A stretch of 35,933 nucleotides of DNA, from assembly GCA_947463235.1 (NCBI GenBank), contig CANHST010000004.1, positions 1 to 35,933 on the forward strand. The letters run 5' to 3'. The position numbers and the translations under genes were made by a program. Within the stretch, counting starts at the first letter, position 1; every line of letters starts with the position of its first letter. Below are positions 17,652 through 26,260 of the stretch, piece by piece. The notes under the pieces are model-generated. The model was not told the origin of the DNA and did no database searches. It saw only the letters and a program-made list of their open reading frames with translations. Source of the DNA: Acidimicrobiaceae bacterium (lineage in GTDB: Bacteria > Actinomycetota > Acidimicrobiia > Acidimicrobiales > Ilumatobacteraceae).

Positions 17652-18902
17652 ATGGAACTGGGAGAGAATCCAACGACGACTGCCCTGCGTGTTCGCCTCG
17701 AAGCGTTCATGGACGAGCACATCTATCCGAACGAGGATCGGTTCTTCGCCGAATCGATGGAACTCGGCCCTTGGCAGGCGTGGCCGGTAGTCGAGGAACT
17801 CAAGCCCTTGGCTCGTGCGGCGGGGCTCTGGAATCTGTTTCTCCCGCAGAGCCATCGCGGCAGCGGGCTGACGAACCTCGAGTACGCACCCCTGTGCGAG
17901 GTGATGGGTCGGTCGCACCTGGCGCCTGAAGTGTTCAACTGCGCCGCACCCGATACCGGCAACATGGAGACGCTCGAGCGCTATGGCACCCCGGAGCACC
18001 AGGAGCGCTGGCTGGAGCCGCTGTTGGCGGGCGAGATCAGATCGGCATTCGCGATGACCGAACCGGCCGTCGCGTCCAGCGACGCCACGAACATCGAAAG
18101 TTCCATCGTGCGCGATGGCGACGAGTACGTCATCAACGGCCGCAAGTGGTACACCACGAACGCCACCCATCCCCGCTGCGAGATCATCATCTTCATGGGC
18201 AAGACCGACGCGGGAAATCCCGATCGTCATCGCCAGCAGTCGATGATCCTGGTTCCGCGCGACACGCCCGGGGTGGAGGTGTTGCGTCCGTTGCCCGTCT
18301 TCAACTTCTACGGCATGCCCGACCGGGCGTCGGAGGTGCAGTTCACCGACGTGCGCGTGCCCGCCTCGAACATGTTGCTCGGCGAGGGTCGAGGCTTCGA
18401 GATTGCACAGGGGCGTCTCGGCCCCGGCCGCATCCATCACTGCATGCGACTGATCGGTCTGGCGGAGCGCGCGCTGGAACTGATGTGTCGGCGCACCGAG
18501 CACCGGGTGGCGTTCGGCCAGCCGATCTCCACCCAGAGCGTCACGCTCGAGCGCATCGCCGAGGCGCGCATTGCCATCGAGCAGACCCGCCTGCTCACGT
18601 TGAAGACGGCGTACCTGATGGACACCGTCGGCAACAAAGAGGCACGTCGCGAGATCGCGATGATCAAGATCGCTGCCCCGCAGATGGCCTGTCAGGTGGT
18701 CGACTGGGCGATCCAGGCGTTCGGCGGTGGTGGCACCAGCAACGACTTCGGGCTCGCGGCGATGTATGCCACCGCCCGGTTGCTGCGACTTGCCGATGGC
18801 CCCGATGAGGTGCATCGCAACCAACTCGGCCGGCTCGAAGTGCGTCGCCATTCGTCCAAGGGACCGGTCGAGCCGAAGGCTCCATACACCCCGAGCTGGT
18901 AA
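17652..18902 (+). CDS. Acyl-CoA dehydrogenase family protein
   Basis: [108 protein letters not shown]. Confidence 0.95.
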   Translation: MELGENPTTTALRVRLEAFMDEHIYPNEDRFFAESMELGPWQAWPVVEELKPLARAAGLWNLFLPQSHRGSGLTNLEYAPLCEVMGRSHLAPEVFNCAAPDTGNMETLERYGTPEHQERWLEPLLAGEIRSAFAMTEPAVASSDATNIESSIVRDGDEYVINGRKWYTTNATHPRCEIIIFMGKTDAGNPDRHRQQSMILVPRDTPGVEVLRPLPVFNFYGMPDRASEVQFTDVRVPASNMLLGEGRGFEIAQGRLGPGRIHHCMRLIGLAERALELMCRRTEHRVAFGQPISTQSVTLERIAEARIAIEQTRLLTLKTAYLMDTVGNKEARREIAMIKIAAPQMACQVVDWAIQAFGGGGTSNDFGLAAMYATARLLRLADGPDEVHRNQLGRLEVRRHSSKGPVEPKAPYTPSW

Positions 18903-18908
18903 CGCCGG

Positions 18909-20882
18909 TCAGTCGTCGGCGGCGTCGAGCGCTACGAGGCGCTGGTGCAGGGCGACACGGTCGCCCGCAGCCACCAGCACTTCACGCACGATGGCCACCT
19001 GCGCGGCTCGGAGCGTGTGCTCCATCTTCATGGCCTCGACCACAGCAACGGTCTGCCCAGCTTCCACCCGCTGGCCCACGGCCACGTCGACGCTGACGAC
19101 AGTACCGGGCATGGGGCTGGTGACGGTGAGGCCAGCGGCCGCAGTGGCATCGCGTCGCGCGCCGTGGTTGGGCGCTGCGGCGAGGTGCCACGTGGCGCCT
19201 TCGCGGCCCACCCACACACCGGTCGGCGTGACCGCGGCCGCGAAGTGCTGGGTCATGCCGTCGACCACGAGAGCGATGGTGGAGCCCTCTTGCGTTGCGA
19301 CCACCTGGCCGCTCCAGTCGCCGACGGTGGCGTTCCACGCTCCGCTGCCGACATCACAAAGCCGCGTCTCGACAACGCCGCCATCGGGGTTCAGGTGCCG
19401 CACGCAGACGTCGGCGGTGTCGCCGATGCGCCAGCCGCGCCGATCGCTCCACGGGCCGCTTCCAGCGAGCGCATGCAACTGGGCGAGCGTCGCCACCACG
19501 GCGGCCTCCGGTGGCATTGCCGTCGCCGGCCGCGACGCCACGAGGCGGTCGATGAGGCCGGTGTCGAGGTTGCCGTCGGCGACGTCGGGGTCGGTGAGCA
19601 GAACGCGCAGGAACTCGATGTTGGTGGTGAGCCCCAATACGACTGTTTCGCCGAGGGCAAGGTGGAGACGCCGACGCGCGCTGTCTCTGTCGCTTCCCCA
19701 GGCGATCACTTTCGCAAGCATCGGGTCGTAGTCGCTTCCGACCTCCCCGCCGACGACCATCGACGAGTCGACCCTCACGTGGTCGCGCCCGGCGGGCTCG
19801 TGCAGCAACTGGATCGTTCCACCGGTAGGAAGGAACCCCGTCGCTGGATCCTCTGCGTAGACCCTGGCTTCCACTGCATGGCCGCGAGGTGCAAGGTCGG
19901 CTTGGTTGAACCCGAGCGGCTCACCCGCAGCAATCCGGAGCTGCTGCTCGACAAGATCGATACCCCACACCATCTCGGTGACGGGGTGCTCCACTTGCAG
20001 CCGGGTGTTCATCTCGAGGAAGTAGGCCTCGTCCGGACGTTCGCCCGACACGACGAACTCCACCGTTCCGGCGTTGATGTAGCCACAGGCACTGGCGGCT
20101 GCGACGGCCTGGGCACCGAGGAGGGCGCGCTGTTCGTCGGTGAGGTACGGCGAGGGTGCCTCCTCGATCACCTTCTGGTGGCGTCGCTGAAGGCTGCACT
20201 CTCGCTCGCCGAGGTGCACCACATTGCCGTGGGCATCGGCGAGGACCTGCACCTCGATGTGGCGGGGGCGTTCGATGTAGCGCTCGATCAGCAGGGTGTC
20301 GTCGCCGAACGAATTGCGAGCCTCGCGCTGGGCGCCAGCGATGGCGGTCGCCCATTCATCGGGGTCGCGCACGAGCCGCATGCCCTTTCCACCACCGCCG
20401 GCGGACGGCTTGATCAGTGCCGGAAGGCCCACTTCCGTCGCCGCAGAGATGAGTTCGTCGACGCTGAGGCCAGTTCCATCGATGCCCGGTACCACGGCCA
20501 CACCATTGGCAGCCACGGTGCGCTTGGCGCGGATCTTGTCGCCCATTGCGTTGATGGCCGAGATCGGTGGACCGATGAAGACAATGCCGGCCTCGGCACA
20601 GGCGGTGGCAAGCGACACATTCTCGGAGAGGAACCCGTAGCCCGGGTGCAGCGCCTGGGCGCCGCTACGCAGCGCGGCCTCGACGATGCGTTCGACCGAC
20701 AGGTAGCTCTCGGCGGCGGATGCCGGGCCGATGCGGACCGCCGAGTCGGAGGCCATCACGTGTCGGGCGTGGGCGTCGGCATCGCTGTACACCGCGATGG
20801 AACGGATGCCGAGCGTCCGCAACGTGCGCGCGACTCGCACGGAGATCTCGCCTCGGTTGGCGATCAGGACGCTGTCGAACAT
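18909..20882 (-). CDS. Acyl-CoA carboxylase biotin-carboxylase/BCCP alpha subunit (methylcrotonyl/propionyl/geranyl-CoA type)
   Basis: MFDSVLIANRGEISVRVARTLRTLGIRSIAVYSDADAHARHV; KPSAGGGGKGMRLV; FLEMNTRLQVEHPVTE; C-terminal biotinyl motif VEAMKMEHTL. Confidence 0.95.
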   Translation of the reverse strand: MFDSVLIANRGEISVRVARTLRTLGIRSIAVYSDADAHARHVMASDSAVRIGPASAAESYLSVERIVEAALRSGAQALHPGYGFLSENVSLATACAEAGIVFIGPPISAINAMGDKIRAKRTVAANGVAVVPGIDGTGLSVDELISAATEVGLPALIKPSAGGGGKGMRLVRDPDEWATAIAGAQREARNSFGDDTLLIERYIERPRHIEVQVLADAHGNVVHLGERECSLQRRHQKVIEEAPSPYLTDEQRALLGAQAVAAASACGYINAGTVEFVVSGERPDEAYFLEMNTRLQVEHPVTEMVWGIDLVEQQLRIAAGEPLGFNQADLAPRGHAVEARVYAEDPATGFLPTGGTIQLLHEPAGRDHVRVDSSMVVGGEVGSDYDPMLAKVIAWGSDRDSARRRLHLALGETVVLGLTTNIEFLRVLLTDPDVADGNLDTGLIDRLVASRPATAMPPEAAVVATLAQLHALAGSGPWSDRRGWRIGDTADVCVRHLNPDGGVVETRLCDVGSGAWNATVGDWSGQVVATQEGSTIALVVDGMTQHFAAAVTPTGVWVGREGATWHLAAAPNHGARRDATAAAGLTVTSPMPGTVVSVDVAVGQRVEAGQTVAVVEAMKMEHTLRAAQVAIVREVLVAAGDRVALHQRLVALDAADD

Positions 20883-20891
20883 GGTGTCTCC

Positions 20892-22517
20892 CTACATCCG
20901 GAACACGCCGTACCCGACGGGTCCGAGCGGAGATTGTGCGGCGGCGCTGAGCGCCAGGCCCACGACCATGCGGGTATCGCCGGGCTCGATGACGCCGTCG
21001 TCCCACAGGCGTGCCGTGGCGTAGTAGGGATGGCTCTGGGTCTCGAACTGCTCGAAGATCGGGCGGCGGAACTCGGCCTCATCGTCGGCCGACCATTCGC
21101 CGCCGCGGCCCTCGATCTGATCGCGTCGCACCGTGGCGAGCACCGACGCGGCCTGTTCGCTGCCCATGAGCGCCAATCGCGCGTTCGGCCACGTCCACAT
21201 GAAGCGAGGCGAGTAGGCGCGCCCGCACATGCTGTAGTTGCCGGCGCCGTAGGAGCCGCCGATCACCACGGTGAACTTCGGTACGCGAGCGGTGGCCACG
21301 GCGTTCACCATCTTGGCCCCGTGCTTGGCGATGCCACCTGCCTCGTAATCGCGGCCCACCATGAAACCGGTGATGTTCTGGAGGAAGAGCAGCGGGATCT
21401 GCCGTTGGTCGCACAACTCGATGAAGTGGGCACCCTTCATCGCCGCCTCGGAGAAGAGGACGCCGTTGTTGGCGATGATGCCCACGGGCTGACCCCAGAT
21501 GTGAGCGAACCCGCAGACCAGCGTCTGGCCGTACAGCTGCTTGAACTCGAGAAACCCGCTGCCGTCGACGATGCGTGCGATGACTTCCCGCACGTCGTAC
21601 GGCGTGCGCGGGTTGGCAGGGATCACGCCGTGCAGGGTCGATGGGTCGACCAGCGGTTCGATCGATGCCTTCACCTCCCACGGAGCAGGCGGAGGCGGGG
21701 GCAGCGTGGCGACGATCTGGCGCACGATCGCGGCGGCGTGCCGGTCGTCGTCGGCGAGGTGATCGGTGACGCCCGAAACGCTCGAGTGCATGAGTCCGCC
21801 TCCGAGATCTTCGGCCGATACCACCTCGCCAGTGGCTGCCTTCACCAGCGGCGGCCCGCCGAGGAAGATCGTGCCCTGATCGGCAACGATCACGGTCTCA
21901 TCGGCCATCGCCGGAATGTAGGCACCGCCGGCCGTGCACGAGCCAAGGACCGCGGCGATCTGAGCGATACCGCGAGCGGACAGCTGTGCCTGGTTGTAGA
22001 AGATGCGGCCGAAGTGATCGCGGTCGGGGAAGACGTTGTCCCACTCCGGGATGAACGCGCCGCCAGAGTCGACGAGATAGATGCATGGCAGTCGGTTCTC
22101 GAGCGCGATCTCCTGCGCTCGAAGGTGCTTCTTCACGGTGATGGGGTAGTAGGTGCCGCCCTTGACCGTGGCGTCGTTGACGACGATGACGCAGGTGCGG
22201 CCCGATACCTGGCCGACGCCGGTGATGATGCCGGCAGCCGGGGCTTCGTCGCCGTACATGCCGTTGGCGGCGAGTGGCGACAGTTCGAGGAACGGAGAAC
22301 CGGGATCGAGGAGGGCGTCGACCCGATCCCTCGGGAGCAACTTGCCCCGGGAAGCATGGCGCTGGCGCGACGACTCGGGTCCGCCGCGGCGTGCGGTCGC
22401 CAGGTCGTTACGCAGACCTGCGACCAGTGCGTCGAGGGCCTCGGCGTTGGCATGAAAGTCGGCACTACCGCGATCGATGTGGCTCGCCAGCGGAGGAAAC
22501 GGTGTTGTTTGCCACAT
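20892..22517 (-). CDS. Acyl-CoA carboxylase carboxyltransferase beta subunit (methylcrotonyl-CoA carboxylase-like)
   Basis: [92 protein letters not shown]...[26 protein letters not shown] 22517 preferred over the ORF-track GTG at 22523. Confidence 0.93.
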   Translation of the reverse strand: MWQTTPFPPLASHIDRGSADFHANAEALDALVAGLRNDLATARRGGPESSRQRHASRGKLLPRDRVDALLDPGSPFLELSPLAANGMYGDEAPAAGIITGVGQVSGRTCVIVVNDATVKGGTYYPITVKKHLRAQEIALENRLPCIYLVDSGGAFIPEWDNVFPDRDHFGRIFYNQAQLSARGIAQIAAVLGSCTAGGAYIPAMADETVIVADQGTIFLGGPPLVKAATGEVVSAEDLGGGLMHSSVSGVTDHLADDDRHAAAIVRQIVATLPPPPPAPWEVKASIEPLVDPSTLHGVIPANPRTPYDVREVIARIVDGSGFLEFKQLYGQTLVCGFAHIWGQPVGIIANNGVLFSEAAMKGAHFIELCDQRQIPLLFLQNITGFMVGRDYEAGGIAKHGAKMVNAVATARVPKFTVVIGGSYGAGNYSMCGRAYSPRFMWTWPNARLALMGSEQAASVLATVRRDQIEGRGGEWSADDEAEFRRPIFEQFETQSHPYYATARLWDDGVIEPGDTRMVVGLALSAAAQSPLGPVGYGVFRM

Positions 22518-22525
22518 GAGCACGT

Positions 22526-22547
22526 GACCTTAGTTAGAATTAAGGTC
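22526..22547. promoter_or_regulatory. Candidate TetR operator (GACCTTAGTTAGAATTAAGGTC)
   Basis: 7-bp perfect inverted repeat GACCTTA/TAAGGTC with 8-nt spacer, filling the gap between the divergent carboxylase (ATG 22517) and TetR (ATG 22550) genes. Confidence 0.75.
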
Positions 22548-22549
22548 AG

Positions 22550-23224
22550 ATGTCTATGTCGGACCCCACCGGTCACACGCGCAAGAAGCGTCGTCTGCGT
22601 CTGGGGGCCGTGTCGCGCCTGTCCAACGGTGAGTCGCAGCGGTCGAACATGACCCGCCGTGAGGAGTTGCTCGAGATCGCCGCAGAGCTCTTCGCTGCCC
22701 GCTCCTTCGTGAGCGTCACCGTCGACGATCTCGGCGCCGCTGCCGGTGTGTCGGGCCCCGCCCTCTATCACCACTTCGAGAGTAAGGAAGCAATGCTCGG
22801 CGAGATGTTGGTGGACATCAGCCACCACTTGCTGGAGGAAGGTCGGGCCCTGCGCGATGCCGTGGCCCCCGAGCAGTTACTCGACGAACTCATCGTGCGG
22901 CATGTGGACTTCGCCGTCGATCATCGAGCGCTCATCGCCGTGCACTTCCGCGACCTCTTGCAGGCCAGCGACGACGACCAGCGTCGGGTTCGCCGGCTGC
23001 AGCGTGAGTACGTGGAGATCTGGGTCGATGCGTTGCAGGCCAAGAACGCCGATGTGCCCTCGGCGGTTGCGCGCGCGGCGGTTCATGCAGCGCTTGGCCT
23101 CATCAACTCGACGCCGTTCAGCCCGCGGGCGCGTCGCTCCGACCTGGTGGAGCTGCTCACGTCGATGGCTGCAGCGGCGTTCGCTGCGGCAGCGGGCTTC
23201 GCGCTCGACACCGACGACGACTGA
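22550..23224 (+). CDS. TetR/AcrR family transcriptional regulator
   Basis: RREELLEIAAELFAARSFVSVTVDDLGAAAGVSGPALYHHFESKEAMLGEMLVDI is a TetR N-terminal HTH; about 33-aa basic N-terminal arm. ATG 22649 is an alternative start. Confidence 0.94.
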   Translation: MSMSDPTGHTRKKRRLRLGAVSRLSNGESQRSNMTRREELLEIAAELFAARSFVSVTVDDLGAAAGVSGPALYHHFESKEAMLGEMLVDISHHLLEEGRALRDAVAPEQLLDELIVRHVDFAVDHRALIAVHFRDLLQASDDDQRRVRRLQREYVEIWVDALQAKNADVPSAVARAAVHAALGLINSTPFSPRARRSDLVELLTSMAAAAFAAAAGFALDTDDD

Positions 23225-23253
23225 ACGCCGCCGCTCGTAGCCCCAGATGGGGT

Positions 23254-23763
23254 TCAGCCCCGTCGAGCGGCCTCGATGGCGGCGATGTCGATCTTGCCCA
23301 TCTCCATCATTGCGTTGAACGCACGCTTGGAAGCTGCGGGGTCGGGGTCGGCCAACGCTTCGCCCAAGGCCTTCGGCGTGATCTGCCACGACAGGCCCCA
23401 CTTGTCTCGACACCACCCGCACTGACTCTCCTCGCCGCCGTTGTTCACGATGGCGTTCCAGAGCCTGTCGGTCTCCTCCTGGTCGTCGGTGGAAATCTGG
23501 AATGAGAACGCTTCGGTGTGCGTGAACGCCGGGCCACCGTTGAGCCCGAGGCACGGGATGCCGGCCACGGTGAACTCCACGGTGAGCACGTCGCCCTCCT
23601 TGCCGTCGGGGTAGTCGCCGGGTGCAAAGGCGATGGCGCCGACGGAGCTGTTGGGGAACGTGGCGGCATAGAACTGCGCAGCGCCAAGCGCATCGCGGTC
23701 GTACCAGATGCAAATGGTGTTCTTCGGGGTCACGAACGTCTCCTTCGATCGGGTGTTGCGCAT
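23254..23763 (-). CDS. VOC family protein (PhnB / 3-demethylubiquinone-9 methyltransferase-like domain)
   Basis: TPKNTICIWYDRDALGAAQFYAATFPNSSVGAIAFAPGDYPDGKEGDVLTVEFTVAGIPCLGLNGGPAFTHTEAFSFQI...CGWCRDKWGLSWQITP. GTG 23733 is an alternative start. Confidence 0.9.
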   Translation of the reverse strand: MRNTRSKETFVTPKNTICIWYDRDALGAAQFYAATFPNSSVGAIAFAPGDYPDGKEGDVLTVEFTVAGIPCLGLNGGPAFTHTEAFSFQISTDDQEETDRLWNAIVNNGGEESQCGWCRDKWGLSWQITPKALGEALADPDPAASKRAFNAMMEMGKIDIAAIEAARRG

Positions 23764-23929
23764 CGACGTTGCGACATTCGATCGTGGCTACGGCCAATCA
23801 TCAACCGTGCGGCGCTGGCCATCGCACCGTGACCGGCCTCGGCGGTGAAGGGGTTCTGCGCGAACGGGTACGGTGGAGGGCACTCGCGTTCGCGATCGTC
23901 GCGAACTCTCGAAGAAGGATGAATCAGTC

Positions 23930-25300
23930 GTGAGCAGCTATGCAGTGGTGAACCCCGCCACCGGTGAAACCGTTCAGACCTACCCGACCATCACCGACGA
24001 GGCCTTGGTCGCCGCCATCAACGGGGCAAACGATGCCCACCGATCCTGGTCGCGGCACACCAGCGTCGCCGAGCGCGCGGCGATGATCGCCCGGGTGGCC
24101 GAACTGCACACCGAGCGGCAGGACGAACTGGCCGCCATCATCGCCCGTGAGATGGGCAAGCCCATCGGCGATGCGCTCGGCGAGATCGGCTTCAGCGCCG
24201 CCATCTACCAGTACTACGCCGACAACGCCACCGAGTTCCTGGCCGACGAGCCCGTCACCCTGATGGGCGGCGAGGGCACCGCCATCGTGCGCAAGAGTGC
24301 GCTCGGCGTGCTGCTCGGCATCATGCCGTGGAACTTCCCCTACTACCAGGTGGCGCGTTTCGCCGGCCCGAACCTCATCATCGGCAACCCGGTGCTGCTG
24401 AAGCACGCCCCGCAGTGCCCGGAGTCGGCCGCTGCCATCGAGCAGATCTACCTCGACGCTGGCTTCCCCGCCGGTGCCTACACGAACATCTACGCCACCA
24501 ACGAGCAGGTGGCCGACATCATCGCCAACCCGATCGTGCAGGGTGTGTCGCTCACCGGTTCCGAGCGTGCGGGTGCAGCGGTTGCCGAGATCGCCGGTCG
24601 CCACCTGAAGAAGGTCGTGCTGGAGCTCGGCGGTTCCGACCCGTTCATCCTGCTGTCCACCGACGACCTCGATGCCACGGTTGCCTCAGCCACCATCGCT
24701 CGCGTCGATAACTGCGGCCAGGCCTGCAACGCTGCCAAGCGCTTCATCGTGATGGACCACCTCTACGACGAGTTCGTCGAGAAGTTCACCGCCTCGGTGC
24801 TGGCCACCAAGGTGGGCAACCCCACCGACGACGACATCAACATCGGGCCGCTCTCGTCGTTGGGGGCCGCGCAGCGCCTGGCGTCGCAGGTTGATGCAGC
24901 CGTCGCCGCCGGTGCCACGCTGGTGTCGGCCGGCGAGCGTTCGGGCTCGTTCTTCCCGCCCGGCGTGCTCACCGGTGTCACTCGCGACAACCCGTCGTTC
25001 TACGAAGAGCTGTTCGGCCCGGTGGCCATGATCTTCAAGGTGACCAGCGAGGACGAAGCCATCGACCTGGCCAACGACACGCCGTTCGGCCTGGGCTCGT
25101 ACCTGTTCACCACCGACGCCGAGCAGGCGGCCCGCGTGGCCGATGCCATCCAGGCCGGCATGGTGTACGTGAACATCGTCGGGGCCGACAGCCCCGAGCT
25201 GCCCTTCGGCGGTGTGAAGCGCTCCGGCTCGGGTCGCGAGCTCGGCCGCTGGGGTGCTGATGAGTTCGTCAACAAGAAGCTCATCCGCGTCGGCGCCTGA
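23930..25300 (+). CDS. NAD(P)-dependent aldehyde dehydrogenase, succinate-semialdehyde dehydrogenase-like
   Basis: MPWNFPYYQVARF, VSLTGSERAGAAVAEIAGRHLKKVVLELGGSDPFIL, catalytic Cys context DNCGQACNAAKRF, ELPFGGVKRSGSGRELG. GTG 23930 preferred; the ORF track begins at 23873. Confidence 0.93.
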   Translation: MSSYAVVNPATGETVQTYPTITDEALVAAINGANDAHRSWSRHTSVAERAAMIARVAELHTERQDELAAIIAREMGKPIGDALGEIGFSAAIYQYYADNATEFLADEPVTLMGGEGTAIVRKSALGVLLGIMPWNFPYYQVARFAGPNLIIGNPVLLKHAPQCPESAAAIEQIYLDAGFPAGAYTNIYATNEQVADIIANPIVQGVSLTGSERAGAAVAEIAGRHLKKVVLELGGSDPFILLSTDDLDATVASATIARVDNCGQACNAAKRFIVMDHLYDEFVEKFTASVLATKVGNPTDDDINIGPLSSLGAAQRLASQVDAAVAAGATLVSAGERSGSFFPPGVLTGVTRDNPSFYEELFGPVAMIFKVTSEDEAIDLANDTPFGLGSYLFTTDAEQAARVADAIQAGMVYVNIVGADSPELPFGGVKRSGSGRELGRWGADEFVNKKLIRVGA

Positions 25301-25322
25301 CACCCGCTGAGAGTTCTGCGTT

Positions 25323-25352
25323 GAAGGCCCGGGCCCCACGGCCCGGGCCTTC
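25323..25352 (+). terminator. Hairpin with perfect 13-bp stem after the aldehyde dehydrogenase gene
   Basis: GAAGGCCCGGGCC-CCAC-GGCCCGGGCCTTC, 22 nt after the stop at 25300. Confidence 0.8.
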
Positions 25353-25411
25353 GCCATTCCGCGGCCCCGCGGCTCGAGTTCGGTCCGCCGCGTGTCGGGC
25401 CCTACCTGGTT

Positions 25412-25510
25412 GGGCGCGATTTCTGCCGCCCGTGGCACAACGACCACCCACGGGTGCGAAAAGTGCCACAGGTGGCTCACTTCGCGCCCGTGGGCGCGAA
25501 ACGTGCCGTG
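25412..25510. repeat. 99-bp structured intergenic repeat, copy 1
   Basis: Base-for-base identical to 35305-35403. Contains palindrome TTCGCGCCC-GT-GGGCGCGAA at 25481-25500 plus smaller inverted repeats. Confidence 0.95.
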
Positions 25511-25537
25511 CCGGCGGACCGGAGTTTCCTGGCGCAG

Positions 25538-26260
25538 TTACTGCTCGTCGGCGAGCGCAGTGTCGCCGAGATAGCTGCTGGCGAGCACCTCGCGGTCTCG
25601 TGCAAGTTCCTCGGCGGTGCCTTGCACGACCACTTCGCCGTGGCTCAGCACATATGCCCGATCGGCGATCTTCAGTGCGGCGTGGACGTGCTGCTCCACG
25701 AGCAGTACTGCGGTTCCGGTCTCGTCGGCGATGCGACGAACCACTGGCAGCAACCGCGCCACGATGATGGGTGCGAGACCGAGGCTCATCTCATCGATCA
25801 TCAGGACCCGGGGCTGTGCGATGAGCCGACAACCAAGCGCCAACATCTGTTGTTCGCCGCCCGACAGCAGTCCGGCTTTGCGCTCGATGATTGCAGCCAA
25901 TGCGGGGAAGTAGTCGAGCACGTCGTTCGTGGTGACGGTGCTCGCCCGGTGGCGATGCAGACGGAGGTTCTCGGCCACGGTGAGTTGGAAGAAGATGCCC
26001 CTGTCGTCGGGCAGCAACGCCAAGCCTCGTCGAGCGATGGCGTGGGTGCTCGCGCCTGCGACGGGTTTGCCGAGCACATCGATCTCGCCGTCGATGATAG
26101 GCAGCAGGCCCGCAATGGTGAGCAGTGTGGTCGATTTGCCGGCCCCGTTGGGACCCAGCAATGCCACCACCTCGCCGGCATCCACCTGGAGGTTCAAGCC
26201 CCGCACCGCAGGGATGCCATGGTGACCCGCAACGAGGTTGCGAACATCGATGACCTTCAT
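25538..26260 (-). CDS. livF: Branched-chain amino-acid-type ABC transporter ATP-binding protein (LivF-like)
   Basis: [89 protein letters not shown] 26260 overlaps the upstream stop. Confidence 0.95.
   Translation of the reverse strand: MKVIDVRNLVAGHHGIPAVRGLNLQVDAGEVVALLGPNGAGKSTTLLTIAGLLPIIDGEIDVLGKPVAGASTHAIARRGLALLPDDRGIFFQLTVAENLRLHRHRASTVTTNDVLDYFPALAAIIERKAGLLSGGEQQMLALGCRLIAQPRVLMIDEMSLGLAPIIVARLLPVVRRIADETGTAVLLVEQHVHAALKIADRAYVLSHGEVVVQGTAEELARDREVLASSYLGDTALADEQ

Noticed and set aside
18945-22652. 1235-aa plus-strand ORF antisense to both carboxylase subunits
   Set aside because: Minus strand in this region encodes clear biotin carboxylase and carboxyltransferase motifs; the antisense ORF has low-complexity Arg/His/Asp-rich text and is a GC-bias shadow.
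23230-23271. GCCGCTCG...CGAGCGGC inverted repeat between convergent TetR and VOC genes as a terminator
   Set aside because: Only 8-bp arms with a 26-nt interior and competing nested pairings; too weak to list as a feature.
25281-25480. Short ORFs reading through the 99-bp repeat (SHLWHFSHPWVVVVPRAAEIAP and similar) that might suggest a repeated peptide
   Set aside because: The two copies enter from different upstream frames with no shared start or ribosome-binding site, and the DNA is dominated by inverted repeats; a structured non-coding element is more likely.
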